A DNA stretch of 12,462 nt, from the NCBI GenBank assembly GCA_016874895.1, contig VGSX01000084.1, positions 1 through 12,462 on the forward strand. Direction: 5' to 3'. Below are positions 12,368-12,462 of this stretch, piece by piece. The notes below the pieces were generated by a model. It was not told the origin of the DNA and did not search any database. It was given only the letters and a program-made list of their open reading frames with translations. The position numbers and the translations under genes were made by a program. The stretch comes from Deltaproteobacteria bacterium. GTDB taxonomy: Bacteria; Desulfobacterota; Desulfobaccia; Desulfobaccales; Desulfobaccaceae. Positions within the stretch are counted from its first letter, which is position 1; every line of letters begins with the position of its first letter.

Positions 12368-12462
12368 GTGGAATATTACCAGTTGGACCATAATGTCTGG
12401 AATCAGCAGAGCAATCAGGCGGTGGCCAAGATCATCCATAATTTCGGCCGGGCCGATGAATT
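12368..12462 (+). CDS. N-terminal part of an IS1634-like transposase, cut by the window end
   Basis: The frame encodes VEYYQLDHNVWNQQ and then KIIHNFGRADE, which resembles the N-terminal start of IS1634-family (IS4-group) transposases: a strand pair with YLQL-x-HN-x-W and then a V-x-FGRADQLD-type motif. The rest, including the DDE catalytic domain, lies beyond the window. The start is uncertain. The GTG at 12368 is the only standard start codon, but similarity seems to begin a few codons earlier (KDGS), and the frame is open back to 12323 with no ATG, GTG or TTG. The gene may therefore be decayed at its 5' end or use a non-standard start. Family assignment is from motif memory only. Confidence 0.6.
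   Translation, partial: MEYYQLDHNVWNQQSNQAVAKIIHNFGRADE

Overview
The window looks like chromosomal DNA of a Gram-negative, probably anaerobic member of the Desulfobacterota (old Deltaproteobacteria). This is inferred from the GC-rich genes, the outer-membrane FadL channel and OM-type lipoprotein, the PAS/GAF/REC sensor architecture, and a selenocysteine tRNA. No marker gene fixes the genus.

Layout. (1) 53-1413, plus strand: two translationally coupled envelope genes, an exported SH3b protein and an M48 zinc-metalloprotease lipoprotein. (2) 1670-4453, minus strand: a 927-residue sensor protein (V4R-like region, GAF, PAS, histidine-kinase-like core, receiver). Its kinase core has lost the phosphoacceptor His and the ATP-binding motifs while the receiver is intact, so it reads as a pseudokinase. 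(3) 5095-8383, plus strand: a three-gene lipid operon with an LpxL/HtrB-like acyltransferase, a divergent FabF-type ketosynthase and a 3-hydroxyacyl-CoA dehydrogenase with an unusual active-site segment. (4) 8455-9708, minus strand: a FadL/OmpP1 outer-membrane lipid channel, converging on the operon and sharing a terminator hairpin with it. (5) 10174-11160, plus strand: a second acyltransferase, clearly a paralogue of the first, behind a sigma70-like promoter and a leader of about 165 nt with several competing stems. (6) 11161-12462: a mostly non-coding, AT-rich then hairpin-rich stretch, the selenocysteine tRNA gene selC with its own promoter, and mobile debris: a 3' fragment of a staphylococcal-nuclease-like gene and the start of an IS1634-like transposase that runs off the window.

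How it fits together. The five genes from 5095 to 11160 form a lipid locus: acyl-chain condensation, beta-hydroxy/keto redox chemistry, two acyl transfers onto an unknown acceptor, and an outer-membrane channel for hydrophobic molecules. No ACP, ketoreductase or dehydratase lies with them, so the product is unknown. It is the best candidate here for an undescribed system.

A second theme is a family of short arrays with a strict 7-nt period around CTGA/TCAG. They occur in both long gaps flanking the sensor gene, and one array is read through by that gene's stop-proximal coding end.
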